The notes beneath the pieces were generated by a model. It saw only the letters and a program-made list of their open reading frames with translations, was not told where the DNA came from and ran no database searches. Below are positions 40,839 to 49,594 of a stretch of DNA of 64,000 bases, one piece after another; the stretch's first letter is position 1; each line of letters opens with the position of its first letter. The DNA comes from J054 sp965223095. Its GTDB lineage: Bacteria > Pseudomonadota > Gammaproteobacteria > Steroidobacterales > GCA-2729495. The stretch lies in the NCBI GenBank assembly GCA_965223095.1, contig OZ244979.1, positions 2,294,001 to 2,358,000 on the forward strand, in the 5' to 3' direction. Made by a program: the position numbers and the translations under genes.

Positions 40839-42770
40839 TTAGCCGGTGGCCACGGCGGTAGTTAATTCAGTCGACAGATCATCAACATCTTGTTGATCTA
40901 GAAAAATTCGCTGCCAGATTTCTAGTGTAACCAGAGCAAAGAGATGATCTGTATGGTCCGCGCGATTCTCGCGATGGGCGCGGATAATTCCTTGCACGGT
41001 ATCTGCTCGAAGGATGCCGCGGGCTTCAACCGACTCGACGGATAATAGATAGCTCAATAGGGGCTCGAGTTCTTGCTTCAACCAAGATCCAACGGGCGCG
41101 CCAAAGCCGCGTTTCTTGCGGTCTAGAATTGAATCAGGCAGTAAGCCCCTAAGTGCTTGCTTGATGCCAAAGCGTGTTTGTCGGCCGTTAACCCGCAGCC
41201 GATCCGGCATGCGTGCGGCCAAACGCACCAGCCGTTCATCCAGCAAGGGCACACGACACTCTAAGGAGTGCGCCATACTCATTTTATCCGTGAGCAGCAG
41301 TAAATCATCCGTGAGTTGCGTATGCATGTCTGCGAAGAACATGCCATCGAGGGCCGACAAATCGGTGGTGCGTTTAAGAATTCGCTCCAATGCGTCGGCC
41401 TCGGCATGGGTCCCAGCACTCAGCAAGTTCTGTAATTCGGGCTTCGAAAAAATCTCCATCAGTTGGTGGTAGCGCTCGGTTTTTGGCGCATCCGCCAATA
41501 GAATGACCGTTCGCAAGTATCTAATAATATTAAGTATTTTTCTATGCCTGTCCACCGGTAGCCGCCGCGCAATGGGATTTAGAACGAATTTTCTCAGCCA
41601 CGCCGGTAGTTGCTCGATCATGCCAACATAGTGGTTCATCAAGTAACGATCATAGCCACCAAACAACTCGTCACCGCCCACACCGGACAGAATGACCTTG
41701 ACGTCGCGACTGGCAAATTCGGATACCAAGTTGCTGGTAATCAGTGCCGAGTCGGAGATGGGTGCGTCCATATGTCGCACTAGTCCTGGTAACAATCCGA
41801 CCACATCCGGCTGCACCAGGATTTCATGGTGTTCGGTTTTGTGAGCATCGGCAATTTGCTGCGCGAATGGGAGCTCGTTATACAGGGCGGCACCGGAGGA
41901 GCCTTGGTAGCCAATGGAGTAGGTTTTGACTGGTCCTTGGCTGACTTTACTCATCAAAGCGACGATTAAACTAGAATCGATGCCGCCGCTCAAAAACGCC
42001 GCCACCGGCACATCGCTAACCATCTGGGCCGCCACGCTGTCAGCCAGTGTGCTGCGAATCTCTTCGATCCACATAGCGTCACTGTTATCTTCAGCTTGGA
42101 GTTCTAGTTGCCAGTAACAAATTTCGCTGCTGCGCCCTTCCTCGCAAACTAACAGGTGGCCTGCAGGGAGCATACGGATGCCGGCAAACAAGCTATGTCC
42201 GTTGTTTAGATAGCCAAGGCTGAGAAAGCTCTGCAATGCGTCGGTTTCAAGCGCGGCGGTCTGGTCTGGATGGGCCAGCAGGGCTTTAACCTCAGATGCG
42301 AAACGTAGTCGACCCTTGTCTTGTGCAAAGTACACCGGCTTGATACCCAGGCGATCGCGGCCGACCAGCAGCCGTTTGCGACGGATATCCCACAGGGCAA
42401 AACCGAACATACCCTCTGCATGGTTTACAAATTCGTCGCCGTGTTCTTCGTATAGATGTAGCAGCACTTCGGCGTCACTGCCCGTCTGAAAATGGTGTCC
42501 TGCCGCTTGTAGGTCGGACCTCAACTCCCGAAAGTTGTAGATTTCGCCATTACAAACAAGCGCTAGGGTTTTGTGTTCGTTGAATAACGGTTGCCGTCCG
42601 CCTGCCAAGTCGATGATTGAAAGGCGGCGCAAGCCCATGGCGATATGCTCATCATGGTATAGATGGTCGTCATCGGGTCCCCGATGCACAATTTGCTGCC
42701 CCATGCGGCGAACTTTGTGGGGGTTTGGTGTTTCGCCCCGCTGGGAGAATTCTCCATAAATGCCACACAT
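40839..42770 (-). CDS. asparagine synthase-like amidotransferase of exosortase-A-type EPS locus
   Basis: The 643-residue protein has both halves of the glutamine-dependent asparagine synthetase family. The N-terminal Ntn glutaminase begins MCGIYGEFS with Cys2 intact. The ATP-pyrophosphatase has SGGIDSS (near 264) and GVGGDELFGGYDRY. In XrtA (EpsH/PEP-CTERM) loci a protein of this kind is a standard member and is thought to amidate a sugar carboxyl or similar group rather than make asparagine. It is the last gene of the minus-strand operon, 8 bases after the FemAB-like gene. Confidence 0.88.
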   Translation of the reverse strand: MCGIYGEFSQRGETPNPHKVRRMGQQIVHRGPDDDHLYHDEHIAMGLRRLSIIDLAGGRQPLFNEHKTLALVCNGEIYNFRELRSDLQAAGHHFQTGSDAEVLLHLYEEHGDEFVNHAEGMFGFALWDIRRKRLLVGRDRLGIKPVYFAQDKGRLRFASEVKALLAHPDQTAALETDALQSFLSLGYLNNGHSLFAGIRMLPAGHLLVCEEGRSSEICYWQLELQAEDNSDAMWIEEIRSTLADSVAAQMVSDVPVAAFLSGGIDSSLIVALMSKVSQGPVKTYSIGYQGSSGAALYNELPFAQQIADAHKTEHHEILVQPDVVGLLPGLVRHMDAPISDSALITSNLVSEFASRDVKVILSGVGGDELFGGYDRYLMNHYVGMIEQLPAWLRKFVLNPIARRLPVDRHRKILNIIRYLRTVILLADAPKTERYHQLMEIFSKPELQNLLSAGTHAEADALERILKRTTDLSALDGMFFADMHTQLTDDLLLLTDKMSMAHSLECRVPLLDERLVRLAARMPDRLRVNGRQTRFGIKQALRGLLPDSILDRKKRGFGAPVGSWLKQELEPLLSYLLSVESVEARGILRADTVQGIIRAHRENRADHTDHLFALVTLEIWQRIFLDQQDVDDLSTELTTAVATG

Positions 42771-42778
42771 GGTCGTTC

Positions 42779-43825
42779 TTAGGGCAACTTACGCACGATG
42801 GGGGGGCCAATAATCTTCGTTAGCCAAACGGGCAGCTTGGTCCAAGCCTGAATCGCGAGTTGATATTTGGGGTTGTTCGGATTGAGATTTGGCGCCCGTT
42901 GTCCCTCAGCCAGCCAATAATGCCAGTACAGTTGCTGGGGCGCCGCACCCCACTGCTTCTTAAACCGGAATGTGCCGCTATTGGGACTGGATCGACCGAA
43001 GTCGAACACGGAAGAACCGCGCTCGATGGCTGCCTTTAGGCATTCGCCATAAAGATACATGTTAACGCTGTACCGGTTGTAGGAACGTAATGAAGAAGCG
43101 GAGGGGATTTCCGTACCCTCGCCATGATGAATGAGCAGTCCGCCGGCCACTGGCCTATCTTGGATATACACCGTGACCAGCTCGGCGCTTTCACCTAGGC
43201 CGTCGATAATCGCGCGGAAAAATGCCTTGGAGTGGACCGGCGTGCCCAGATCCCGCATGTTTTCGGCAAAAACCGCATAAAAGTCATCGAGCAACTCACC
43301 ATGGCCCCGGCGCGAGGTCGCACCTTCACGCAGGGGCCTTTTGACTTGCGCGCGGAGCTTGCTGCCGATTCCTTTTAACAGCGACTCGGCATCTGCTTCT
43401 AGCGGGCGAAGCATTTCTACCTTTTCGGTCTTGGCTGTCCAATTGCCATCTCTCGGTCGCGTATCGCGAAACTCGACATGCGAGGCGCCGAGTTTTGCCG
43501 CATATTCTGAAGCGGTCCGCATCAACGCCTCTTCTATTTGCGCGTTATCGCCTAAGGCACCGCCAAAGTTCGCGTAGGGTAGAGACACGCAATAATTGCC
43601 AAACAGGGCGCTTTTCAAGTGCACCAATGGTAAAACGCCACAAATTTTTCCGGAGTCTCGCCGCGCAAGAAAGTACGGTGCGCTTGCTTTTAGTGCCTGG
43701 CTGAAAATGTTTCGCCAAGCATAGCGATGGTAAGCGGTGCCGAAATCATGGGCATGAACAAATTCATCCCATTCGCCGGCATCAAGGTCCGTAGCCGAGT
43801 GGATTTCAATACCTAGCTCATCCAC
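42779..43825 (-). CDS. FemAB-like (GNAT-fold) protein of XrtA-type EPS locus
   Basis: The 348-residue protein resembles the FemAB-related family in exosortase-A loci. FDFGRSSPNSGTFRFKKQWG near the C-terminus is the typical conserved segment, and the N-terminal FVHAHDFGTAYHRYAWR is likewise family-like. FemAB-type proteins transfer an aminoacyl group from aminoacyl-tRNA to an amino group, but the substrate here is unproven. It lies 3 bases from the deacetylase gene. Confidence 0.85.
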   Translation of the reverse strand: MDELGIEIHSATDLDAGEWDEFVHAHDFGTAYHRYAWRNIFSQALKASAPYFLARRDSGKICGVLPLVHLKSALFGNYCVSLPYANFGGALGDNAQIEEALMRTASEYAAKLGASHVEFRDTRPRDGNWTAKTEKVEMLRPLEADAESLLKGIGSKLRAQVKRPLREGATSRRGHGELLDDFYAVFAENMRDLGTPVHSKAFFRAIIDGLGESAELVTVYIQDRPVAGGLLIHHGEGTEIPSASSLRSYNRYSVNMYLYGECLKAAIERGSSVFDFGRSSPNSGTFRFKKQWGAAPQQLYWHYWLAEGQRAPNLNPNNPKYQLAIQAWTKLPVWLTKIIGPPIVRKLP

Positions 43826-43828
43826 GGC

Positions 43829-44668
43829 CTATGCCACCTGCAAAATCTCATCAAACCGGCCCCATGTGAATTTGTCCAGCAGCTTACTCAGCCGTTGCTC
43901 GGTTTTTTCAAGATTGCGATAGTGCCGGAATCTTGATTTGAGGCTGGCTCCTTTGATTCGGGGTTGACCAGGGTCTATCTCCCAGGGGTGCAGATAGAGA
44001 TACATGGCCTGGCGGTCTACTTTGTTGATGCGATGGATGGCGCGGCAAAACAGGCCAAAGGGCAATAGCCTTAAGTAACCACCGCCGCCACAAGGTACGC
44101 GCATAGAGCCAATCTCTACCGTAGACTGGGGGCACTCGAGGAGTTTTGTACCGTCCGGCACAAACGGAAAACGGGGCGCATCTGGGTAGCCGTAGAAGTC
44201 GTGGCGGATGGGGTAAATACTGGAGGAGTATCGGTAGCCGGCGGATTCTAAAGAAGCAAAGGCCCAGCTGTTCTCCGGAATGATAGAGAAGCTGGGGGCT
44301 CGATAGCCCAACACCGACTGGCCGGAGATATCTTCGAGAATTTTCTTGCTGCTGGCGACATCGTCGTAAAATTCTTCCGGCGATTGTCTAAAAGCGGGCT
44401 GGTGTTCGCAGCCATGACTGGCAATCTCATGTCCGGCAGCCCCGATATCGCGCACCATTTGCGGGTAGCGTTTTGCGACCCAGGCCAGTATGAAAAATGT
44501 TGCCTTGACCTGCTTCTGGTCAAACACTTCGAGTATTCGATAGACATTGCCCCGTACGCGCGACGGCAATTCGTCCCAGGATTCCCGCCGAATCTGGTTT
44601 TCGAACGCACCGACTTGGAAATAGTCCTCGACATCCACCGAGAGACCGTTGGTAATGTGCTCGCCCAC
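43829..44668 (-). CDS. polysaccharide deacetylase (NodB-type) of XrtA-type EPS locus
   Basis: The NodB-homology protein contains LSVDVEDYFQV (catalytic and metal Asp residues) at its N-terminus, ATFFILAWVAKRYP, EIASHGCEH (metal-binding His pair) and GYRAPSFSI. This DVEDYFQV form, with a C-terminal DUF3473-like extension, is characteristic of XrtA-associated deacetylases. I choose the GTG at 44668 (279 residues). It has GGCGAG at good spacing and avoids overlap with the upstream barrel gene. A longer frame begins at ATG 44722. The likely role is N-deacetylation of hexosamine residues in the exopolysaccharide. Confidence 0.88.
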   Translation of the reverse strand: MGEHITNGLSVDVEDYFQVGAFENQIRRESWDELPSRVRGNVYRILEVFDQKQVKATFFILAWVAKRYPQMVRDIGAAGHEIASHGCEHQPAFRQSPEEFYDDVASSKKILEDISGQSVLGYRAPSFSIIPENSWAFASLESAGYRYSSSIYPIRHDFYGYPDAPRFPFVPDGTKLLECPQSTVEIGSMRVPCGGGGYLRLLPFGLFCRAIHRINKVDRQAMYLYLHPWEIDPGQPRIKGASLKSRFRHYRNLEKTEQRLSKLLDKFTWGRFDEILQVA

Positions 44669-44684
44669 GGAGCTCGCCTTGTGA

Positions 44685-46205
44685 TTAACGACGCTGCCGA
44701 GTGTGCGTCGAAGCAGCTCCAAAGTCGCGGATGAAGTTCACACCGATCTCATTGGCCGTGTAGTCGGAGCTGGCCTGCAGCTTGGCGTCTTTTTGCGTGC
44801 GTGAGATATACGCGGACACTTCGGTCTTGCTACCGATGCCTCTGGCGATCCCCAAGCGCGCATTGATGAAGTCATCATCCGAGTCGTTGCCGCCACCGCT
44901 GGTCTTGATTTCGCGATTACGATAGCTGGTATCCAAGCGTAGTTCGGTGCGAGCACCGATGTCATATCGCCAGTTAAATCTTGTGCCGATTTGTTCGGAA
45001 TCTGAAAGTTGCAAGCCGTTATCTAGCAATACACCGTCCTTGCGTTTTTCTAAAAACACGATCCACCCGAAGTGATTTCTGCCGAAGTCTTTGGTGAACT
45101 CCGTATTGAACAATTTTCGGACGAAGCGTACACCCGTGCCGGGCTGGTCGATGTCTGGCAGCAACTCAGGGGCGGGTTCCAAAGTCAATTCATCCAGTGG
45201 CGTAAGATCAGGCAGGCGCCCGGGACGCGGTCTGGCCCGACGGTAGATGTCTTCGGTGCGAGAGGGTTCTTCTGAATAGCTAATGCTAAGAAGACCGTTG
45301 TTGATCTCGTGATCGTAGCTTGCACCCCAGGTCTTACCGAAGCTGCGTTCTCCATAAAAGGCCTCGAATTGGCTGCGGGCGGTTCGACGCCGTAGTCCCG
45401 TTTGCCAAATGGTGTCTTCAAGGCTGGCATCTTGAACGTCCCTGAAAGAGCTCTCTTTGCCGATTACGCCAAAGACGGCGAATTCGTTGAATGTGTAGCT
45501 TAGCTCGAAACTTGCAGTTTGGTTCTTTGCAACGATGGGACTGCCTTCATAGTCGAAGCGGCCGTATTCGTGGTTGATTGACCAGTTGATTCTATTTTCC
45601 TCCGGTCCTCTAAACCTTGTGGTGGCGTACATGAAATCGGTGCCGACCAATTCGTCGTCATCATAGTCGTAACGGCCAAAGGTCACCCGAGAATCGAGCA
45701 GCATGCGGCCAATAGGCTGTATCCAATGTGGCGAAGTTTCTAAGACCACTAGATCGGTTCGGTTACTGGTTAACGGTATGGATGTACGAGGTATGGGGCG
45801 ATTCGGATCCACCGCAATCTGATTAATGCTGGCGTGGGACTCAAGCAGGAAACGTTCGGGTAGCAGGGTCAAAACTAAATCAGCGTCTCCATGGCTAAAG
45901 TCCGAAGTCGTATTTGCATCGTCGTACCATAGCCATTCCCACAGATAGTCGGCGTCTAAGGCGACCCGATCAGAGCGATGCGTCACGTTGATGCTGGGTG
46001 CGACGATGCCAATGAAGTCCGATTCTTCGTCCTGCGAAGCTAAAAAGATGTTGTCAGAGTAAGCCGCGGACAGGCGTATGCTAGGAGAAAACTCGAATGC
46101 CTGGGATGCGCTGAAAACTAATAGCAAGCTGCCCGAAAGACAGGCTTTTAGCAGTAGTCTAGAAAATCTTCTAAACCTGAGTTTCTCATCGTTCGTAAGC
46201 AGCAT
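44685..46205 (-). CDS. outer-membrane beta-barrel protein of XrtA-type EPS locus
   Basis: The 506-residue protein has a signal peptide (LLLKACLSGSLLLVFSASQAF) and many alternating amphipathic strands, including a YSDNIFLA segment early and NWRYDIGARTELRLDTSY late. It resembles the PEP-CTERM system-associated outer-membrane protein, a candidate export channel. The barrel-like C-terminus GVNFIRDF is followed by 10 further residues, so the final Phe of a beta-signal is not terminal. Its start overlaps the end of the tyrosine kinase gene by 20 bases. Confidence 0.8.
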   Translation of the reverse strand: MLLTNDEKLRFRRFSRLLLKACLSGSLLLVFSASQAFEFSPSIRLSAAYSDNIFLASQDEESDFIGIVAPSINVTHRSDRVALDADYLWEWLWYDDANTTSDFSHGDADLVLTLLPERFLLESHASINQIAVDPNRPIPRTSIPLTSNRTDLVVLETSPHWIQPIGRMLLDSRVTFGRYDYDDDELVGTDFMYATTRFRGPEENRINWSINHEYGRFDYEGSPIVAKNQTASFELSYTFNEFAVFGVIGKESSFRDVQDASLEDTIWQTGLRRRTARSQFEAFYGERSFGKTWGASYDHEINNGLLSISYSEEPSRTEDIYRRARPRPGRLPDLTPLDELTLEPAPELLPDIDQPGTGVRFVRKLFNTEFTKDFGRNHFGWIVFLEKRKDGVLLDNGLQLSDSEQIGTRFNWRYDIGARTELRLDTSYRNREIKTSGGGNDSDDDFINARLGIARGIGSKTEVSAYISRTQKDAKLQASSDYTANEIGVNFIRDFGAASTHTRQRR

Positions 46206-47028
46206 ATCCTTCTCCTCGATAATCAGGCAGCCAGGAGTTTACTGGGGCTTGATTGAGCACAATACCAATAGGTTTGCCGTCGTCCAATAGCTCAACCGTT
46301 CGTTTTAGGCTGTCTTGGTCAGTCTCGCCAGCGGCCACGACCATTAATATTTGGCCAGCGATCTCCGACAAGGCTTGTGCATCGGGAGAGGGTAATACGG
46401 GCGGCGCATCAAGAACAATGATGCGATGAGGGTCATTTCGACCGAGGTTGCGCAGCGCGGTGTTGGCGTGGCGGCTGGTCAAAATTTCTTCAGATTGAAA
46501 ATGTCGACGTCCTGTGGGTATGAACTTAAGCCCGGGCAGCTCGGTCGGTAAAATGATCTGTTCCAGCGAATTGAGCGAGACATCCAGCGCATCAAAGAGG
46601 CCGGGTTCATCGTTTAAGCCCATGGCTGAAGTTAGGGTTCCTTTCGTGTTGTCGGCGTCGATTAGCAGGACAGACCGATCCCGATCCATGCTTAGAGTTT
46701 GCGCTAGATGGATAGAGGTGAAGGTCTTGCCGGCCCCGGGCGAGGCACTGGTCACCATGATGATATTGCCATTGCTATGCGCGAGTTCGCCGAACGCATT
46801 CTGAAGAATGGGCCGCTTGATTCGACGCAGTTGGTCGGTGATCCGCTGCCCGTCTTTGCCGTCCGCCAATAGTCCAGCATCACGTAGTGCGTCGAAGTTG
46901 ACGGACTGTTGATTGTGCTGCCATTTTTCTGCCAGCTGCGTTGCTGCGGGCCGGCTGCCGGGTGCTTTTGGTGTCGCCTTGCCCTGCGGTTCATTTCTGG
47001 ATTCGATTGCGCGTTCGATTATGCTCAT
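46186..47028 (-). CDS. XrtA-associated tyrosine autokinase (BY-kinase)
   Basis: The 280-residue cytoplasmic ATPase has Walker A SASPGAGKTFTS (about 94-105), Walker A-prime VLLIDADN (about 120-127), and a tyrosine-containing tail YRGEGYAAYER at the very C-terminus for autophosphorylation. In BY-kinases phosphorylation of this tail controls interaction with the Wzz-like partner and polymer length. Its ATG overlaps the stop of the chain-length gene by four bases, which supports a partnership between the two proteins. Confidence 0.9.
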   Translation of the reverse strand: MSIIERAIESRNEPQGKATPKAPGSRPAATQLAEKWQHNQQSVNFDALRDAGLLADGKDGQRITDQLRRIKRPILQNAFGELAHSNGNIIMVTSASPGAGKTFTSIHLAQTLSMDRDRSVLLIDADNTKGTLTSAMGLNDEPGLFDALDVSLNSLEQIILPTELPGLKFIPTGRRHFQSEEILTSRHANTALRNLGRNDPHRIIVLDAPPVLPSPDAQALSEIAGQILMVVAAGETDQDSLKRTVELLDDGKPIGIVLNQAPVNSWLPDYRGEGYAAYER

Positions 47029-48599
47029 GTGAATAGGCCTTGAGTCATCGTCTTTAGACTAGCGACGAATTCGCTCGCTCTGTTGCTGGATGCCACCACC
47101 AGCGGTGCCAGCAGAGCAACGCCGCAAATTGCGAACAACATATTTCGCCGCGTCTGGCCCGGTTTCGGAATGGCGCCGACCAGCCCATAAATCGGAATGC
47201 TGACGGCATCTCGCAAACTCGGGACCGTGTAGTAAACCGGCTTATTCTTGCTTAGTAAGAATGTAATCCCGACGCCGAAGGCTAGGGCGACAAGCAGGAC
47301 TGCCATGGACAGCAATTCACGATCAGGTGCTTCCGGGAAGATGGGAATGCGTGGCGGATCAATCACGTCGAACGTCACGGATTCACTATCCGCTTGTACT
47401 TCTTCCGCCAGTCGCGCCGACTCAAGGCGGCTGAGTAGCTGTTGGTACTGAGTTTGCACAACGTCGTAGTCACGATTGAGCTTGTTCAGTTCGGCTTCTA
47501 CCTTTGGAATCGTATCGACCATGCTGCGCAGGTAGGACAAATTTTGCTTTTCGTCGCGCAACTCTGCTTGTAGCGCGGCGACCTCCACCTCGGAATCGCT
47601 CAGGGCGATTCTGAGCTCTTGATAGATGGGATTCATGCCGGAGCTTACGCCTGGTGATCCCGTGACCTCGTTACCGCCCCCGCTATTGACTTGATCGCGC
47701 TGCGCGTAGAGATCTCGCAAGGTTTCACGGGTGCTCAGAACATCCGGGTGTTTCTCGGTGTAGCGTAGCAGCAGATCGCTGAGTCGTTCTTCGAACTGCG
47801 CAATGGTCGCGTCGATGGGTTGGGTGGGCGGCGGCAGGTTACTACCTAGTGGCGGCAGTGAGGGCGTTTCGCCACGTAGTTGAGCTTGCAGGGTGCGGCT
47901 GCGTTGTTTAGCGGTCTGGATTCGCGACTCTAGCGAGCGTACGTTCGCCTCTGCCGTTTGCAGTCGTTGATAATAACCACCGCCCTGTCCTGGCATTAAA
48001 CCAACATTTTCACGTTTGAACTTGGCCAGGCGCTGCTCAGCTTCTTCTAGCCTTGCTTCATTAACGCTGATTTGCTCGCGTAGAAATCGTTGCGCCTGGA
48101 CGGCTTCGGAGCGGTCTTCTATCAGCGTGTTTTCCATGAACGCGTCGAGCAATGTCTGCACAACGTCGCTAGCTTTTTCCGGATCCGTATCGCGGTAGGA
48201 TATCGAGTAAATGGATTCCCGCCGTGCCTTGTTGATGGTGATGCGCCGCTCGAGTCGATTGACCAGTACTTCGAAATCTTTTGGCGTGATGGCGCTCGTT
48301 GCCAAGCCGGCCTTGGTGGCAACGGTCTCAAGCTGCGGTCGAGACTTCAGTGCGCGGGTCATTAAGTCAACCTGCGTCAGGGTGTCCGGCTGCACCGCCA
48401 GACCTCTGAGTAACGGCCGCAATACTGTCTCGGTATCGACATAGACCCTGGCCGTAGCCTTATACTCATTGGGTATCAGCAGGGTCATGGTCCAGCCGAT
48501 GAGCGCCAGCACCCAGACCGCCGCCAGGGCGACCCAGCGATAGCGCCACATGCCCAATATTTCGTTGGCCAATTGCCAGCGTAGTTCGCGAATATCCAT
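47025..48599 (-). CDS. polysaccharide chain-length determinant (Wzz/GNVR) protein
   Basis: The 524-residue inner-membrane protein has an N-terminal span (WVALAAVWVLALIGWTMTLL), a large periplasmic coiled-coil region (about 55-420), and a second span (LSMAVLLVALAFGVGITFLL), with a third hydrophobic stretch near the end. RVYVDTETVLRPLL is typical of the XrtA-type chain-length family. It probably controls EPS polymer length with the adjacent tyrosine kinase. Confidence 0.9.
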   Translation of the reverse strand: MDIRELRWQLANEILGMWRYRWVALAAVWVLALIGWTMTLLIPNEYKATARVYVDTETVLRPLLRGLAVQPDTLTQVDLMTRALKSRPQLETVATKAGLATSAITPKDFEVLVNRLERRITINKARRESIYSISYRDTDPEKASDVVQTLLDAFMENTLIEDRSEAVQAQRFLREQISVNEARLEEAEQRLAKFKRENVGLMPGQGGGYYQRLQTAEANVRSLESRIQTAKQRSRTLQAQLRGETPSLPPLGSNLPPPTQPIDATIAQFEERLSDLLLRYTEKHPDVLSTRETLRDLYAQRDQVNSGGGNEVTGSPGVSSGMNPIYQELRIALSDSEVEVAALQAELRDEKQNLSYLRSMVDTIPKVEAELNKLNRDYDVVQTQYQQLLSRLESARLAEEVQADSESVTFDVIDPPRIPIFPEAPDRELLSMAVLLVALAFGVGITFLLSKNKPVYYTVPSLRDAVSIPIYGLVGAIPKPGQTRRNMLFAICGVALLAPLVVASSNRASEFVASLKTMTQGLFT

Positions 48600-48658
48600 A
48601 TGTGCGTTTTACCTGCGGAAGACCTGTGCGTCTTGCACAAGTCTTGTCGTCGTCCTGA

Positions 48659-49264
48659 CTAGAAAAAAGATTCCGGAATGATCAATACATCGCCCGGGCG
48701 CATCAGCACGTTGGCGGAGGTTTTGCCCCGGTTCAACAAATCATGAATTTTCACCGGAATTTCCTCTTCTGCGTTACCGGTTCGGCGTAGTATCTTCGCG
48801 CGATTTCCAGCCGCAAACTCCGCCAGGCCGCCCACCTCGATCATGACATCCAGCAGTGTCATATTTTGCCGGTACGGTATCGCGCGCGGCTGAGCGGCTT
48901 TGCCAACCACGCGAATTTGAGTGCCGAAGGCCCCAACGAATGAGGTCACGATCACATTCACCTGGGGCGACCGAATGTATTCGGACAAGGCGACGGTTAA
49001 ATCCGCCGACAGTTCCGTCGGGGTCTTGCCGGCGGCCTGCATATCTTGCACCAGCGGGGTTGAGATTCGTCCGTCGGGCCGCACGGGCACAGTCACCGAC
49101 ACGTCTGGGTGTTCCCAGACGAACACTTGCAGCATATCACCCGGGCCAATGGTGTAGTCCGTTTGCTCGGCGGGGCTGGCATTGGGCAGATTGCCGCGCG
49201 AGGTCGGCGCACAAGCCGCCACCGTCATCAGCAAGGCTAAGGCCAGTAGCCAGCGTGTCGTCAT
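48659..49264 (-). CDS. polysaccharide export lipoprotein (Wza/EpsE-like, XrtA-type)
   Basis: The 201-residue protein begins MTTRWLLALALLMTVAACAP, a lipoprotein signal with the lipidated cysteine at residue 18. It continues with YTIGPGDMLQVFVWEHPDVS, the signature of the polysaccharide biosynthesis/export domain, followed by a SLBB-type region (IRVVGKAAQPRAIPY). It forms an outer-membrane-linked export assembly. The upstream frame to 49936 is rejected in favour of the ATG at 49264. This is the first gene of the minus-strand EPS operon. Confidence 0.88.
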   Translation of the reverse strand: MTTRWLLALALLMTVAACAPTSRGNLPNASPAEQTDYTIGPGDMLQVFVWEHPDVSVTVPVRPDGRISTPLVQDMQAAGKTPTELSADLTVALSEYIRSPQVNVIVTSFVGAFGTQIRVVGKAAQPRAIPYRQNMTLLDVMIEVGGLAEFAAGNRAKILRRTGNAEEEIPVKIHDLLNRGKTSANVLMRPGDVLIIPESFF

Positions 49265-49303
49265 TTTTATCAAGACAGCAGAACTCCCTGAATTTGAGTC
49301 ATT

Positions 49304-49332
49304 ATTATAGGGTTCCCGAGGCAGTCTGTCTG
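49304..49332 (-). promoter_or_regulatory. promoter of the minus-strand EPS operon
   Basis: On the minus strand CAGACA, 17 bases and a perfect TATAAT are followed by the EPS export gene start about 40 bases later. The -35 matches consensus at four of six positions. Confidence 0.55.
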
Positions 49333-49501
49333 CGAAATGGGCCGCAGGAACTCGGTCCCATGCGGCTGCCTGACCTGCATTTGGCGGTTGCGGGCAGCGT
49401 GATCGCGCGGATTCGCTTGCGCATCGGTGGTTTCGGCTGGGGCGTCGCCTTTGCCTGCCGTTATTTTCAACTGCAAAGTATGCCAGCCGCGATTGCAGGG
49501 A

Positions 49502-49517
49502 TGTGAACCAGTTCACG
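49502..49517. promoter_or_regulatory. CRP/Clp-family-like operator
   Basis: TGTGA-ACCAGT-TCACG matches the TGTGA-N6-TCACA consensus at nine of ten positions. The inner 14 bases form an inverted repeat, GTGAAC-CA-GTTCAC. It lies about 80-90 bases upstream of the plus-strand glycosyltransferase start and about 170 bases upstream of the minus-strand promoter. Confidence 0.5.
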
Positions 49518-49594
49518 CCCTGAGCACCGGGAGACTTTCCCGCGGCCGCCGGCTTGGCTAGGCTGCGCTGGCCGCCATTCCGAAATGAGTCACT

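Larger units (their letters stand above)
49265..49594. other. divergent regulatory region between the EPS operon and the glycosyltransferase gene
   Basis: This 330-base non-coding stretch controls two divergent polysaccharide units. It holds a minus-strand promoter near 49304-49332 and a CRP-like palindrome at 49502-49517. No RNA gene was recognised. I also looked for sigma-54 elements on both strands and found only mis-spaced half-matches. Confidence 0.6.
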
